Source of the DNA: Acetoanaerobium sp041831635
GTDB lineage: Bacteria > Bacillota > Clostridia > Peptostreptococcales > Filifactoraceae
Reading direction: 5' to 3'
Assembly: GCA_041831635.1 (NCBI GenBank)
Contig: JBHASY010000143.1
Coordinates: forward strand, 1 to 13,673
DNA length: 13,673 nucleotides
Position 1 is the first letter of the stretch, and each line of letters starts with the position of its first letter. Both the position numbers and the translations under genes were made by a program. The notes below the pieces were generated by a model that had not been told where the DNA came from, did not search any database, and saw only the letters and a program-made list of their open reading frames with translations. Below, one piece after another: positions 13,413 to 13,673 of this stretch.

Positions 13413-13673
13413 AAAAATCATAGACTTCAAATTCACTAAATCATAGATACTGTTACATTCTGAAAAATAGATCCATATTTAAAATCTATAAAAATGTACA
13501 CTGTCAAAAATATTTTGATTGCTTTACATAACCTATCCTCACTATAATAGTGTATAATACTTAATATAAATGTGTAAGATTCAACACCGTCATATACTAA
13601 TATCAATATTTCTTATTTCTATCATTTATTAAGCAATCATCATATACAGAAATATACCCTATACTACTATAAA
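13413..13673. other. Leader and upstream region with promoter-like elements and a perfect palindrome; no gene seen
   Basis: No coding sequence is supported here. On the minus strand TTGACA (plus 13502-13507) could be the -35 of the large gene, but no -10 better than TTTTAA or TTAAAT lies at suitable spacing. On the plus strand CACTATAATAGTG (13540-13552) is a perfect palindrome that includes TATAAT, and a second TATAAT follows at 13553-13558. This could be an operator or promoter for a rightward gene beyond the window. A small inverted repeat ATAGAT/ATCTAT (13467-13472 and 13484-13489) lies in the presumed leader. Confidence 0.4.

Overview
The window is chromosomal DNA from an AT-rich, Gram-positive anaerobe of the Firmicutes (Clostridia-like). 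Evidence for this is strong AGGAGG-type ribosome binding sites, a T-box leader, intrinsic terminators with long T-tracts, TTG start codons, and a giant activase/dehydratase-type iron-sulfur protein of the kind found in strict anaerobes. The species cannot be named from the sequence alone. I see no phage, transposon, CRISPR or tRNA features.

Layout, left to right. (1) Positions 1-699 hold the C-terminal three quarters of a class II fructose-bisphosphate aldolase, closed by a strong terminator at 744-780. (2) Positions 827-4855 are a rightward branched-chain amino acid operon. It has a near-consensus promoter and a T-box leader whose specifier reads best as ATC (Ile). Behind these come a 67-residue ACT-domain protein resembling the small regulatory subunit IlvM, then ilvD (dihydroxy-acid dehydratase) and ilvB (acetolactate synthase large subunit). 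Neither ilvC nor a normal-length ilvN/ilvH is present in the window. (3) A leftward cation diffusion facilitator gene converges on ilvB and their 3' ends overlap by 14 bp. (4) A leftward two-component operon follows: an OmpR-type response regulator, then a 698-residue sensor kinase with about six membrane segments. The genes overlap and end at a terminator at 5896-5930. (5) A leftward gene at 9085-13377 encodes a 1430-residue protein that fuses two BcrAD/BadFG/HgdC-type ATPase (activase) domains to a DUF2229 region and 2-hydroxyacyl-CoA-dehydratase-like regions. It is followed by two terminator-like hairpins. (6) The last ~300 bases contain its leader and an apparent regulatory palindrome, but no gene.

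How the parts work together. The ilv genes form one logical unit. Uncharged tRNA-Ile would stabilise the antiterminator and permit synthesis of the ACT subunit, IlvD and IlvB. The response regulator and kinase form a self-contained signalling pair with a direct repeat upstream that could serve autoregulation. The activase/dehydratase fusion stands alone, with no acyl-CoA dehydratase subunits, CoA-transferase or electron-transfer flavoprotein genes beside it. It is the least understood and most interesting item here. It belongs to a known family of very large 'activase-related' proteins, but to my knowledge the function is not established.
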